In this document: positions 52,868 to 62,512 of the stretch, one piece after another | Layout: the number at the start of each line of letters is the position of its first letter | Position numbering within the stretch: position 1 is the first letter of the stretch | DNA from: Sphingopyxis sp. H053 | GTDB lineage: Bacteria; Pseudomonadota; Alphaproteobacteria; Sphingomonadales; Sphingomonadaceae | Length of the DNA: 64,000 bases | Assembly (NCBI RefSeq): GCF_001468225.1 | Contig: NZ_LNRU01000002.1 | Location: 62,001-126,000 of the forward strand | Direction of reading: 5' to 3' | Translations under genes and position numbers: made by a program | Notes under the pieces: model-generated | Seen by the model: the letters and a program-made list of their open reading frames with translations, nothing else | Told to the model about the DNA's origin: nothing | Databases searched by the model: none

Positions 52868-54514
52868 ATGAAAAAAGCATCCGACCTGTTCATCGAGTGT
52901 CTGGAGGAAGAAGGCGTCGAATATATTTTCGGCGTCCCGGGCGAAGAGAATCTCGACTTTCTCGACAGCCTGTCGCGCTCGAAGAAGATCAAGCTGATCC
53001 TGACGCGGCACGAACAGGGCGCGGGCTTCATGGCCGCGACATACGGGCGCCACACGGGCAAGACCGGCGTGTGCCTTGCGACATTGGGGCCCGGCGCGAC
53101 CAACTTCGTCACCGCGGCCGCCTATGCGCAGCTCGGCGGCATGCCGATGATGATGATCACGGGCCAGAAACCGATCAAGAAATCGAAACAGGGCCGCTTC
53201 CAGATCCTCGACGTCGTCGCGATGATGGGGCCGATCACCAAATATACGCACCAGATGGCGTCGTCGGACAATATCCCGAGCCGCGTGCGCGAAGCCTTCC
53301 GCCTCGCCGAGGAGGAAAAGCCCGGCGCGGTGCATATCGAACTGCCCGAGGATATTGCCGACGAACATACCGACAGCCTGCCGCTGAAGCGCAGCCACTC
53401 GCGGCGCCCGAACGCCGATGTGAAATCGATCCGCGAGGCGGTGAAGGCACTCGAAAATGCGAAGTCGCCGGTGCTCGTCATCGGCGCCGGCGCCAACCGC
53501 ACAATGACCGGCCGCATGCTGCTGCAATTCATCGAAAAGACCGGCATCCCGTTCCTGACGACGCAGCTCGGCAAGGGCGTGATCGACGAGCGGCATCCGA
53601 AATTTTTGGGCTGCGCGGCGCTGTCATCGGGCGATTTTGTCCACCGCGCGGTCGAAGCGTCGGATTGCATCGTCAACCTCGGCCACGACGTGATCGAGAA
53701 GCCGCCCTTCTTCATGCAGCGCGGCGGCCCGACCGTCATCCATGTGTCGAGCAAGACCGCCGAGGTCGATCCGGTCTATTTCCCGAACATCGAGGTGATC
53801 GGCGATATCGCCAATGCCGTGTGGCAGATAAAGGAGGACATCGTCCCCAACGGCGGGTGGAAATTCGATCATCTGCTCGCCTATCGCCAGGCCGAGGTCG
53901 AGCACACCGCGCCGCTGGCGAAGGACGAGCGCTTTCCGATCTTTCCGCCGCATCTGGTGCAGTCGATCCGCGACGCGATGCCCGACGACGGGATCATCTG
54001 CCTCGACAATGGCGTGTACAAGATCTGGTTCGCGCGCGGCTATACCGCGTGCAAGCCGAACACCGTGCTGCTCGACAATGCGCTCGCGACGATGGGCGCG
54101 GGGCTGCCGTCGGCGATGATGTCGGCGATGGTCTATCCGGGGCGCAAGGTCATGGCGATCTGCGGCGACGGCGGTTTCATGATGAATAGCCAGGAGATGG
54201 AGACCGCGGTGCGGCTTGGGCTCAACATCACCGTGCTGATCCTCAACGACAACAGCTATGGCATGATCCGGTGGAAACAGGCGAACATGGGCTTCAAGGA
54301 TTGGGGGCTGACCTATGGCAACCCCGATTTCGTCAAATATGCCGAGGCTTATGGTGCGCACGGTCACCGCGTCGAGAGCGCGGCGCATCTGAAGGAATTG
54401 CTCGCGCATACGCTGAGCACGCCGGGTGTGCATCTGATCGATTGTCCGGTTGACTATTCGGAGAATGACCAGATTTTGAACAACGACATCAAAAGGTTGT
54501 CGAAGGAATTGTAA
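52868..54514 (+). CDS. Thiamine diphosphate enzyme, acetolactate synthase large-subunit-like
   Basis: A 548-residue ThDP enzyme. The activating glutamate is in LILTRHEQGAGFM, the ThDP-Mg site is GDGGFMMNSQEMETAVRLGL with LILNDNSYGM, and FGVPGEENLDFLDSL starts the fold. The family includes acetolactate synthase and related carboligases and decarboxylases. No small subunit (ilvN) follows; instead an aldehyde dehydrogenase does, which suggests a catabolic role on an aldehyde or 2-oxo acid rather than branched-chain synthesis. Confidence 0.88.
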   Translation: MKKASDLFIECLEEEGVEYIFGVPGEENLDFLDSLSRSKKIKLILTRHEQGAGFMAATYGRHTGKTGVCLATLGPGATNFVTAAAYAQLGGMPMMMITGQKPIKKSKQGRFQILDVVAMMGPITKYTHQMASSDNIPSRVREAFRLAEEEKPGAVHIELPEDIADEHTDSLPLKRSHSRRPNADVKSIREAVKALENAKSPVLVIGAGANRTMTGRMLLQFIEKTGIPFLTTQLGKGVIDERHPKFLGCAALSSGDFVHRAVEASDCIVNLGHDVIEKPPFFMQRGGPTVIHVSSKTAEVDPVYFPNIEVIGDIANAVWQIKEDIVPNGGWKFDHLLAYRQAEVEHTAPLAKDERFPIFPPHLVQSIRDAMPDDGIICLDNGVYKIWFARGYTACKPNTVLLDNALATMGAGLPSAMMSAMVYPGRKVMAICGDGGFMMNSQEMETAVRLGLNITVLILNDNSYGMIRWKQANMGFKDWGLTYGNPDFVKYAEAYGAHGHRVESAAHLKELLAHTLSTPGVHLIDCPVDYSENDQILNNDIKRLSKEL

Positions 54515-54522
54515 TTAGCGAT

Positions 54523-54640
54523 CCCCTCCCGCTTGCGGGAGGGGCAGCGAGACTTGCGAGCTTGCTCGCTAGTCGCAGCGGGGTGGGCAGTCCGCGCCGT
54601 TGCTGGCCCACCCCCGACCCCTCCCGCAAGCGGGAGGGGG
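54523..54640. repeat. Paired palindromic element, family B, empty, before the aldehyde dehydrogenase gene
   Basis: Left unit 54523-54589: outer stem CCCCTCCCGC/GCGGGAGGGG, inner GCGAGACTTGCGAGC stem, then GGGGTGGGC. Right unit 54604-54640: GCCCACCCC then the outer stem again, without the inner stem. The units are about 14 bases apart. The arrangement is that of the DUF559 element at 47128-47583 with the gene removed, including the asymmetry of the inner stem. Confidence 0.88.
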
Positions 54641-54650
54641 GAGAGACCCG

Positions 54651-56084
54651 ATGAAACTCAAGGACGTCTATCCGCTCTATCTCAACAACAAGGCGGTGCA
54701 GCCGAACACCGACCTTGAGGTGATCGACAAGTTCACCGGCGAGGTCGCGTTCCGCACCGCGCTGGCAACCCCCGATGTGATCGATGAGGCGATCGCGGGC
54801 GCCGTCCGCGCAGCCGAGCCGATGGCGCGGCTCGCGAGTTTCGAGAAGCGCGATGTGCTCACGCATTGCGTCGGGCGGTTCCAGGAGCGGTTCGACGAAC
54901 TCGCTTATGCGCTGTGCGTCGAGGCGGGCAAGCCGATCGCCGACAGCGAGGGCGAGGTCACGCGCCTGATCGATACTTTCCGCATCGCCGCCGAGGAAGC
55001 GACGCGCAATTATGGCGAGGTCCAGCCGCTCGACATTTCGGCGCGCGCCAAGGGCTATATGGGGATGTGGAAGCGCGTGCCGATCGGGCCGTGCAGCTTC
55101 ATCTCGCCGTTCAACTTCCCGCTCAATCTCGCCGCGCACAAGATCGCGCCGGCGATCGCGATCGGCTGCCCGTTCGTGATGAAGCCCGCGTCGCTCACGC
55201 CCTTGGGCGCGATCATCATGGGCGAGGTGCTCGCCGAATGCGACATCTTGCCCGAGGGCGCGTTCAGCATCCTCCCCGCGACGCGCGCCGGCGCCGACCT
55301 GTTCACCACCGACGAACGGCTGAAGCTTCTGTCCTTCACCGGCTCGCCCGGCGTTGGCTGGGATTTGAAGGCCAAGGCGGGGAAGAAGAAGGTCGTGCTC
55401 GAACTCGGCGGCAATGCCGCGGTCGTCGTCGACAAGGACGCCGATCTCGACCATGCGCTCGCGCGGATCATCTTCGGCGGCTATTACCAGTCGGGGCAAA
55501 GCTGCATCCATGTGCAGCGCGTGATCATCCACGAGGATATTTACGACAGATTCCGCGACATGCTGACCGCGAAGGTCAGGACGCTGAAATCGGGCGACCC
55601 GAAGCTGCGCGACACCTTCATCGGCCCGATGATTTCGGTCAAGGAAGCGCAGCGGTTGAAGGGCTGGATCGACGATGCGGTCGCCGCGGGCGCGACGCTG
55701 CTCGCGGGCGGCGGGTGCGAAGGCAATATGCTCGAGGCTGCGCTGCTCGAAAATGTGCCGACCGATACCGACGTCGTGCGCGAGGAAGCCTTTGGTCCCG
55801 TCGTCATTCTGTCGAAATTCACCGACTGGGAAGCCGCGCTCGCCGAGGTCAACGACAGCAAATTCGGGCTGCAGGCCGGGCTGTTCACGCGCGACATCCA
55901 TAAAGTGCTCGACGCGTGGGATCATCTCGACGTCGGCGGCATCGTCGTCAATGACGTGTCCTCGTACCGCGTCGACAATATGCCCTATGGCGGGGTGAAA
56001 GACAGCGGGCTGGGCCGCGAGGGCGTACGCTTCGCAATCGAGGATATGAGCGAAATCAGGAACCTGGTGATCCGGCGAACCTGA
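54651..56084 (+). CDS. Aldehyde dehydrogenase (NAD(P)+-dependent)
   Basis: A 477-residue aldehyde dehydrogenase. The general base is in LELGGNAAVVV, the catalytic cysteine is in YYQSGQSCIHVQR, and FSFTG-like loop LSFTGSPGVGW binds NAD. VIPFNFPL-like ISPFNFPLNLAAHK and the closing YGGVKDSGLGREG are conserved. The open frame reaches back into the repeat; ATG 54651 with GGGGAGA upstream is chosen. It probably works with the ThDP enzyme before it. Confidence 0.93.
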   Translation: MKLKDVYPLYLNNKAVQPNTDLEVIDKFTGEVAFRTALATPDVIDEAIAGAVRAAEPMARLASFEKRDVLTHCVGRFQERFDELAYALCVEAGKPIADSEGEVTRLIDTFRIAAEEATRNYGEVQPLDISARAKGYMGMWKRVPIGPCSFISPFNFPLNLAAHKIAPAIAIGCPFVMKPASLTPLGAIIMGEVLAECDILPEGAFSILPATRAGADLFTTDERLKLLSFTGSPGVGWDLKAKAGKKKVVLELGGNAAVVVDKDADLDHALARIIFGGYYQSGQSCIHVQRVIIHEDIYDRFRDMLTAKVRTLKSGDPKLRDTFIGPMISVKEAQRLKGWIDDAVAAGATLLAGGGCEGNMLEAALLENVPTDTDVVREEAFGPVVILSKFTDWEAALAEVNDSKFGLQAGLFTRDIHKVLDAWDHLDVGGIVVNDVSSYRVDNMPYGGVKDSGLGREGVRFAIEDMSEIRNLVIRRT

Positions 56085-56235
56085 TTGGATCATGGTTAAC
56101 CCGATATGTGTCAAATAGGCAACGTCATCGAAGTGACGCCAAACCGTCGCCATATTGTCGCGACTTTGAGTCGCAGGGTGTAACAAAACTCCTGTCTAGG
56201 CCGTGGGCAGCCCGAGGCTGCTTACGGAGTGTGAC

Positions 56236-57117
56236 ATGGCCACGATTTCGACCCTGCCCATCCCCGCGCGTTTTCCCGACCCGTTCACCAGCGACCCGCA
56301 TATTCCCGAACGCGTGATCGGCGAGCGGCGGAGTTATCGCACCGTGTGGGTCAGCGACATCCACCTCGGCACGCGCGGGTGCAACGCCGCGATGCTGATC
56401 GATTTCTTCGACCATGTCGATTGCGAGACGCTGTACCTCGTCGGCGACATCATCGACGGCTGGCGGCTCAAGAAACGCCATTTCTGGCCGCCCGAGCATA
56501 ATGACGTCGTGTGGCGCGTGCTCAAGCGCGCCAAGCGCGGCACCCGCGTCGTCTATGTCCCCGGCAACCATGACGAAATGTGCAAGCCGTTCGACGGCTT
56601 CGATTTCGGCGGGGTCGAGATCCGCCGCGAGGCGATCCACGAAACCGCCGACGGGCGGAAACTGCTCGTCGTACATGGCGACGAGTTCGACGCGGTGATG
56701 CTCGCGCACCGCTGGCTCGCCTTCGTCGGCGACGCCGCCTACACCGCGCTGATGAAGTGCAATGTGGTCGTGAACCGCATCCGCAGCGCGTTCGGCCTGC
56801 CCTATTGGTCGCTGTCGATGGTCGCCAAGCACAAGGTCAAGAACGCCGTCCAGTTCATCGGCCGCTATGAGGAAGTCGTCGCGCACGCCGCGCGCTCGCG
56901 CGGGGTCGATGGCGTCGTGTGCGGGCATATCCACAGCGCCGAGATGCGCGAGATCGAGGGCACCGAATATTATAACGACGGCGACTGGGTCGAAGGCTGT
57001 ACCGCGCTCGTCGAACATCACGACGGCACGATGGAAATCCTCCATTGGGCCGAAGAGGTCGCGAGCCGCACCGCGCCGACGCCGCTGAAACTGCCCGCCC
57101 CGGCGCGCGCTGCATGA
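56236..57117 (+). CDS. UDP-2,3-diacylglucosamine pyrophosphatase-like metallophosphoesterase
   Basis: A 293-residue calcineurin-type phosphoesterase. The metal motifs are SDIHLGTRG, GDIIDGW, PGNHDE, VHGDEFD and CGHIHSAEM, spaced as in LpxH. LpxH acts in lipid A synthesis; this longer protein is of the LpxH-like branch that often occurs in addition to a true lipid A enzyme. ATG 56236 has GGAGTG upstream. It overlaps the glycosyltransferase gene by ATGA, so both likely act on the same envelope lipid. Confidence 0.9.
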   Translation: MATISTLPIPARFPDPFTSDPHIPERVIGERRSYRTVWVSDIHLGTRGCNAAMLIDFFDHVDCETLYLVGDIIDGWRLKKRHFWPPEHNDVVWRVLKRAKRGTRVVYVPGNHDEMCKPFDGFDFGGVEIRREAIHETADGRKLLVVHGDEFDAVMLAHRWLAFVGDAAYTALMKCNVVVNRIRSAFGLPYWSLSMVAKHKVKNAVQFIGRYEEVVAHAARSRGVDGVVCGHIHSAEMREIEGTEYYNDGDWVEGCTALVEHHDGTMEILHWAEEVASRTAPTPLKLPAPARAA

Positions 57118-58160
57118 GAATCCTGATCGTCACCGACGCGTGGGAGCCGCAAGTCAACGGCGTCGTCCGCACATTGCAGGCGACGGTCGGCGAACTGCGC
57201 GCCGCCGGGCATGAGGTCGGGGTCATTTCGCCCGACCTGTTCCGCTCCTTCCCCTGCCCCTCCTATCCCGAAATCCGGCTCGCCTTTGCCGGCTGGCGCA
57301 AGGTGGGGCGGCACATCCGCGCCTTTGGACCGCAGGCGATCCATATCTCGACTGAAGGCCCGCTGGGCCTCGCCGCGCGGCGCTGGTGCATCCGCAACAA
57401 ATTCCCCTTCACCACCGCCTATCACACGCGCTTTCCCGAATATGTCGCGGCGCGGTTGCCGGTTTCGCCGGCGTTCGTGTGGCGCTTCATCCGCTGGTTC
57501 CACCGCCCGGCAAGGCACATCATGGTCGCCACGCGCAGTCTTGCCCGCGAGCTGTCCGAGCAGGGCCTCACGCAGACGATGATGTGGGAGCGCGGGGTCG
57601 ACCACGAGCTGTTCCGCCCCGATCGCGCGCCGCACCCGGCCTATGCCGGGCTGGCGCGGCCGATCCAACTGTATGTCGGGCGCGTCGCGGTCGAGAAGAA
57701 TATCGGCGCCTTCCTCACGACCGACCGGCCGGGCACGAAAGTCATCGTCGGCGAAGGCCCGGCGCTCGCCGAGTTGAAGGCGCAGCACGCCAAAGCCCTG
57801 TTCCTCGGCAAGCTCGGCGGCGAGGCACTGGCCTCGGCCTATTCGGGCGCCGACGTCTTCGTCTTTCCCAGCCGCACCGACACCTTCGGGCTCGTCATCA
57901 TCGAGGCGATGAGCTGCGGAACGCCGGTCGCCGCCTATCCGGTGCCGGGCCCGGGCGACATCGTGACGGGCGGCGCGGGCGCGCTCGATGAAGACCTCGG
58001 CCGGGCGATCGACACGGCGCTCGCGTGCGACCGCGCCGACGCCGAAGCGCTCGGCGCGCGGTACAGCTGGGCGAGCTGCACCGCGCAGTTCGCAAAGGCG
58101 CTGACCTTTGTTCCATCGGAGCCGCGCGAAGCCATCGCCGGTGCGCGGGTCGCTGTCTAG
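57114..58160 (+). CDS. Glycosyltransferase family 4
   Basis: A 348-residue GT-B enzyme. The acceptor domain begins ILIVTDAWEPQVNGVVRTLQ; the donor domain has YVGRVAVEKNI and the E-x7-E motif in SRTDTFGLVIIEAMSCG. This opening resembles bacterial glycolipid synthases such as SqdX and MgtA, so a glycosyl-diacylglycerol or similar lipid is a reasonable product, but that is inference. The stop overlaps that of the TonB receptor gene by CTAG. Confidence 0.9.
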   Translation: MRILIVTDAWEPQVNGVVRTLQATVGELRAAGHEVGVISPDLFRSFPCPSYPEIRLAFAGWRKVGRHIRAFGPQAIHISTEGPLGLAARRWCIRNKFPFTTAYHTRFPEYVAARLPVSPAFVWRFIRWFHRPARHIMVATRSLARELSEQGLTQTMMWERGVDHELFRPDRAPHPAYAGLARPIQLYVGRVAVEKNIGAFLTTDRPGTKVIVGEGPALAELKAQHAKALFLGKLGGEALASAYSGADVFVFPSRTDTFGLVIIEAMSCGTPVAAYPVPGPGDIVTGGAGALDEDLGRAIDTALACDRADAEALGARYSWASCTAQFAKALTFVPSEPREAIAGARVAV

Positions 58161-60613
58161 AAAGTCTTGCGCCACTCCAGCTCGATATAGCGGCCCAAGG
58201 CGTCGATATAGCCCGGCTGGTAGTTGAGCGGCACGCGGCCGTTCGCGTCGGTGATCTTGCGCTGCGCATCGAAGATATTGTCGACCGCAAGACGCAGGCG
58301 CGATCCTTTCAGGAACGGCAGCTTCTCGGTGAGCTTCGGCTTCTGACCCAGATCCACGAAGAAGCGCAGGTTGAAGGTCGCGAGGTCGCCGAATTTCAGG
58401 TCGCCCGCGGTGCCGCCCGTCACCGTGCTGCCGCTGTCATATTTGGCGCTGAGCCGCACGCCCATGCCCTTGTTAAACAAACCGCCGTCGAGTTCGAACA
58501 GATGGCGGTTGCTGCCGCCGCCGCTGCCCGTCGCCGACCCGTTCAAAAGATCGAGTTCGGGCACGCCCGGGCGGATCAGCACTTTGTCGGTCAGCTTGAT
58601 CGTGTGGTAAAGCGAGACCTGCCAGCGCCCGCCCTGCGGCCCGCCGAACATGCCGCCGGGACCGCCGCGGCCGCCGCGACCACCCATGCGCGGGCCGCCG
58701 CCGCCACGCCGACGCCCCTCACCGGCGCCCGGTCCGCCGCCTTCGCGCGTGCCCGCGCCTTCGGGACGTGCGCCACCGGGACCACCCGCGCCGCGGCCGC
58801 GCTGTTCCTGCTGGCCGAAACTCTTGCCGAAATTGAGGCCCCAGCGGATCTGCGAATTTTCGACCCGGTCGAAATTGACCGGCCGCTGGTCGAGCGCGAG
58901 CAAAACGCCGTTCGCGTCGCGCGTCACGCGATCGGGGAAGGCCGCTTCGATCTCGGGGGTCAGCAACGGAAAGCTGTTCGCGGTGTCATAGCTTTTGTTG
59001 CTGTTGTAATTGACCGAGACATTCAGCCCCTCGAGCATCGGCGGCGACCAGTTGAGCCCGAACTTCAAATCGCGGCGCTGTTCGGCGAGCAGGAACGGGT
59101 TGCCGCCCGTCGTCGTCGTGATCTGCACCGTCTGGCCGGTCGCAAAGTCGTAATAGGTGACCGCGGGCGTCACCAGCGGCGCGGCGCCGAGCTGCTGGAT
59201 GCCGGGCGCCGCCTCGTCCTGATTAAAGCTTGCGATCAGCGAGAGATTGTCGGTCACGCCCCAGTTGACGTTCGCGCCCCAGCTCTTGAGCGCCTCGAAA
59301 TCGCTCGGGTTCTGGACCTGTCCGCTCAAAGTCAGCGAGACGCGGCCGATATTGCCGACCTCATATTCAGGGTCGAGCAGCGGCACGGTCAGCGAGCCGA
59401 ACACGCCCGGCAGGTCGCGCGCGAGATCGGTCGTCGTGATGCCATTGGCATTGTCCGACCGGCTGTCGAAGCGCAGCCCCGAATAGCTGCCCGTCATCGA
59501 CAGGCGGATCGGGCCGGCCCAGCCGTCGGTCACCGTACCCGACAGATTGGCGTTGCCGCCGAACGTCTGCTGGCTGCTTTCGAACCGGTCGCGCGTTCCG
59601 CTGATGCGGTCGGTGAAGGTCAGCTGATCGGCATCGGCATAATTGCTCGACAGCGACCAGCGCCAGTCGCCGAGCATGCCGTTGACGCTGGCGGTGGTGG
59701 TGAGGTTGCGGCTGCGGCCGTCGCGTTCGAGCGGGTCGCCGACGCCGCCGACGCCGGGGCCGAGCAGCGACAGGGTATCGGTCTGGTCGAAACGCACGTT
59801 GATCGACGCGTCGGTCGTCTTGTTCAGGCTGCGCTGGATCGTCGCGTCGATCGAATATTCGTCCGAGGCACCGAGCAGGCTGCGCGCGGGTGCCTCGGCG
59901 GCCTGCGCCGGGTCGTCATAATCGAGATCCCGCTCACTTTCGAGCAGCATCGATTTATGTTCCCAGCCGGCGTTGACGTTGAGGCGTCCGTTTTCGCCGA
60001 TCGCGAGGAAGCTCGGCTGGATCTCGCTCTGGAAACGGCCGCCCTGCGTCGGGATGCCGCCTTCGCCCTCGACCGCAATCTGGCGGAAATTGGGCTTGAG
60101 CACCATATTGACGACGCGCTCGTCGGCCGAATAGCCATATTGCAGCGCAACTTCCTCGGGGAACACCTCGACCTTCGCGATCGCTTCGGGGGGCAGGTTG
60201 CGCACTTCGCCGAAACCGCCGATGCGGCGGCCGTTGACGAGGATGATCGGCCGCCCGCCGCCGCGCCCGCGGCCCGAGCGCGTCTGCGGCGCGAGCGCGT
60301 CGAGCAGTTCGGAGACGTTCGACACACCATAGCTCGCGATCGCCGCCTCATCGAGTTCGGCCTCGGCCTTGATGTCGGTGTCGAGCTGGCCCGCGAGGCG
60401 CGGCGCGGTGACGACGATCTCGTCCTCGCTGTAGTCGTCATAGGCATCCTCGACCGTTTCGGGCGCGGCGGGCGCGGCCTCGGCCGGCTGTTCGGCAACC
60501 GCGGTGGCGGCCGGCGGGCCGATCGGCGCCTGGGCCACCGCGGGCAGCGCGAACGAGGCGCCTGCGGCGAGCAGGGCGGCGCGTGCGGAAATGGTCAGGC
60601 GGATGTTATTCAT
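58157..60613 (-). CDS. TonB-dependent receptor with a Gly/Arg-rich insertion
   Basis: An 818-residue outer-membrane receptor. The signal (to about residue 26) ends [10 protein letters not shown] short acidic lead holds a TonB-box-like EIVVTAPR, then the plug ([39 protein letters not shown]) and a 22-strand-type barrel ending [21 protein letters not shown]. Residues about 600-663 are a Gly/Arg-rich stretch ([16 protein letters not shown]) that replaces a barrel loop. ATG 60613 is chosen over 60661 for the signal. Ligand unknown. Confidence 0.9.
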   Translation of the reverse strand: MNNIRLTISARAALLAAGASFALPAVAQAPIGPPAATAVAEQPAEAAPAAPETVEDAYDDYSEDEIVVTAPRLAGQLDTDIKAEAELDEAAIASYGVSNVSELLDALAPQTRSGRGRGGGRPIILVNGRRIGGFGEVRNLPPEAIAKVEVFPEEVALQYGYSADERVVNMVLKPNFRQIAVEGEGGIPTQGGRFQSEIQPSFLAIGENGRLNVNAGWEHKSMLLESERDLDYDDPAQAAEAPARSLLGASDEYSIDATIQRSLNKTTDASINVRFDQTDTLSLLGPGVGGVGDPLERDGRSRNLTTTASVNGMLGDWRWSLSSNYADADQLTFTDRISGTRDRFESSQQTFGGNANLSGTVTDGWAGPIRLSMTGSYSGLRFDSRSDNANGITTTDLARDLPGVFGSLTVPLLDPEYEVGNIGRVSLTLSGQVQNPSDFEALKSWGANVNWGVTDNLSLIASFNQDEAAPGIQQLGAAPLVTPAVTYYDFATGQTVQITTTTGGNPFLLAEQRRDLKFGLNWSPPMLEGLNVSVNYNSNKSYDTANSFPLLTPEIEAAFPDRVTRDANGVLLALDQRPVNFDRVENSQIRWGLNFGKSFGQQEQRGRGAGGPGGARPEGAGTREGGGPGAGEGRRRGGGGPRMGGRGGRGGPGGMFGGPQGGRWQVSLYHTIKLTDKVLIRPGVPELDLLNGSATGSGGGSNRHLFELDGGLFNKGMGVRLSAKYDSGSTVTGGTAGDLKFGDLATFNLRFFVDLGQKPKLTEKLPFLKGSRLRLAVDNIFDAQRKITDANGRVPLNYQPGYIDALGRYIELEWRKTF

Positions 60614-60813
60614 TGGGGGAGAGCCTTTGTTTCTTTTCTGTCTTCGTTTTTTTCTTCGCACGAGAGCGCTTAACCCTCGATGACGCCGCGCTTTGTTCGC
60701 GGTTCATTTATGTCGCGCAATTGTCGCAACAATGTGTCGATGCCCATGCCTGTTCGATAGGCCGTCCATATCGACCGCTGGACAGCATGGGCCTTCGCCC
60801 TTATCGGCCACCC

Positions 60814-62400
60814 ATGCCGACTCCAGACTCCTCCGCACCGCCCGAATCCATCCTGATCGTCGATTTCGGCAGTCAGGTGACCCAGCTCATCGCCCGCCGC
60901 GTCCGCGAAGCCGGCGTGTATAGCGAGATCGTCCCGTTCAGCGCCGCCGAGGCCGCGCTCGAACGGATGAAGCCGAAGGGCGTGATCCTCTCAGGCTCGC
61001 CCGCCTCGGTCCCCGCGAAGGGCAGCCCGCGCGCGCCGCAATTGATCTTCGACAGCGGCCTGCCGATCCTCGGCATTTGTTACGGCCAGCAGGTGATGAG
61101 CCAGCAGCTCGGCGGACAGGTCGAACCCGGCGGCGCCGACGGCGAACGCGACGGCGAATTCGGCCGCGCCTTCCTGACCGTTACCGAACCCTGCGTGCTG
61201 TTCGACGGCCTGTGGGAGGTCGGCGAGCGCCATCAGGTGTGGATGAGCCACGGCGACCGCGTGACCAAATTCGCGCCCGGCTTCCGCATCGTCGCGATCA
61301 GCGACGGCGCCCCCTTCGCGCTGATCGCCGACGACGAGCGCCGCTATTACGGCACGCAGTTCCACCCCGAAGTCGTCCACACCCCCGACGGCGCCAAACT
61401 GATCGCCAATTTCGTCCGCCACGTCTGCGGCTGCAGCGGCGAATGGACGATGGCCGAATTCCGCGCCACGAAAATTGCCGAAATCCGCGCGCAGGTCGGC
61501 GATCAGCGCGTGCTGTGCGGCCTGTCGGGCGGCGTCGACAGCGCGGTCGCCGCGGTGCTGATCCACGAAGCGATCGGCGAGCAGCTGACTTGCGTCTTCG
61601 TCGACCACGGCTTGCTCCGCATGAACGAGCGCGAACAGGTTGAGCGCCTGTTCCGTGACCATTACAACATCCCCCTCGTCGTCGTCGACGCCGAGGAACG
61701 CTTCATGAGCGGCCTTGCGGGCGTCACCGATCCCGAGAAGAAGCGCAAGTTCATCGGCGGCGAGTTCATCAACGTGTTCGAGGAAGAGGCGAAGAAGATC
61801 GGCGGCGCCGACTTCCTCGCGCAGGGCACGCTCTATCCCGACGTCATCGAAAGCGTCTCGTTCACCGGCGGTCCGAGCGTGACGATCAAGAGCCACCACA
61901 ATGTCGGCGGCCTTCCCGACCGCATGAACATGAAGCTCGTCGAACCCTTGCGCGAACTGTTCAAGGACGAGGTCCGCCTGCTCGGCAAGGAGCTTGGCCT
62001 CCCCGACATTTTCGTCGGCCGCCACCCCTTCCCCGGCCCCGGCCTCGCGATCCGCATCCCTGGCGAAGTATCGAAGGAACGCTGCGACATATTGCGCAAG
62101 GCCGACGCGGTCTATCTCGAGGAAATCCGCAACGCGGGGCTCTATGATGCGATCTGGCAGGCGTTCGCGGTGCTGCTGCCCGTCAAGACCGTCGGCGTGA
62201 TGGGCGACGGCCGCACCTACGATCATGTCTGCGCGCTGCGCGCCGTAACCTCGACCGACGGCATGACGGCCGACATCTATCCATTCGACGCAAGCTTCCT
62301 CAGTCGCTGCGCGACGCGCATCATCAACGAGGTACAGGGCATCAACCGCGTGGTGTATGACTATACGTCGAAACCGCCGGGCACGATCGAGTGGGAGTGA
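60814..62400 (+). CDS. guaA: GMP synthase (glutamine-hydrolysing)
   Basis: A 528-residue enzyme making GMP from XMP. The glutaminase domain has its nucleophile C89 in [10 protein letters not shown] and the His/Glu pair in [11 protein letters not shown]; the synthase domain has the PP-loop [13 protein letters not shown] (about residue 238) and the dimer/XMP site [13 protein letters not shown], ending with IEWE. ATG 60814 is chosen; the open frame upstream crosses a promoter region. A terminator follows at 62428-62460. Confidence 0.96.
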   Translation: MPTPDSSAPPESILIVDFGSQVTQLIARRVREAGVYSEIVPFSAAEAALERMKPKGVILSGSPASVPAKGSPRAPQLIFDSGLPILGICYGQQVMSQQLGGQVEPGGADGERDGEFGRAFLTVTEPCVLFDGLWEVGERHQVWMSHGDRVTKFAPGFRIVAISDGAPFALIADDERRYYGTQFHPEVVHTPDGAKLIANFVRHVCGCSGEWTMAEFRATKIAEIRAQVGDQRVLCGLSGGVDSAVAAVLIHEAIGEQLTCVFVDHGLLRMNEREQVERLFRDHYNIPLVVVDAEERFMSGLAGVTDPEKKRKFIGGEFINVFEEEAKKIGGADFLAQGTLYPDVIESVSFTGGPSVTIKSHHNVGGLPDRMNMKLVEPLRELFKDEVRLLGKELGLPDIFVGRHPFPGPGLAIRIPGEVSKERCDILRKADAVYLEEIRNAGLYDAIWQAFAVLLPVKTVGVMGDGRTYDHVCALRAVTSTDGMTADIYPFDASFLSRCATRIINEVQGINRVVYDYTSKPPGTIEWE

Positions 62401-62427
62401 CGGTATCAATCGATATCAATCGACTAC

Positions 62428-62460
62428 AATCGGCAGAAGCACTTCGATTAGGATTTTTTT
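62428..62460 (+). terminator. Terminator after guaA
   Basis: AATC and GAAG (62428-62440) pair with CTTC and GATT (62443-62449), with a small bulge, followed by a run of seven T at 62454-62460. The stem is weak in G+C, but the position fits. Confidence 0.5.
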
Positions 62461-62512
62461 GCCATAGTTTCCTTCGCGGAGGCCATTGATATGCCCTGCA
62501 CTTCCGACAGCC

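Noticed and set aside
58025..60673. 882-codon open frame antisense to the TonB receptor
   Set aside because: It mirrors the receptor's high-G+C codon pattern and has no recognisable domain, while the receptor has signal, plug and barrel.
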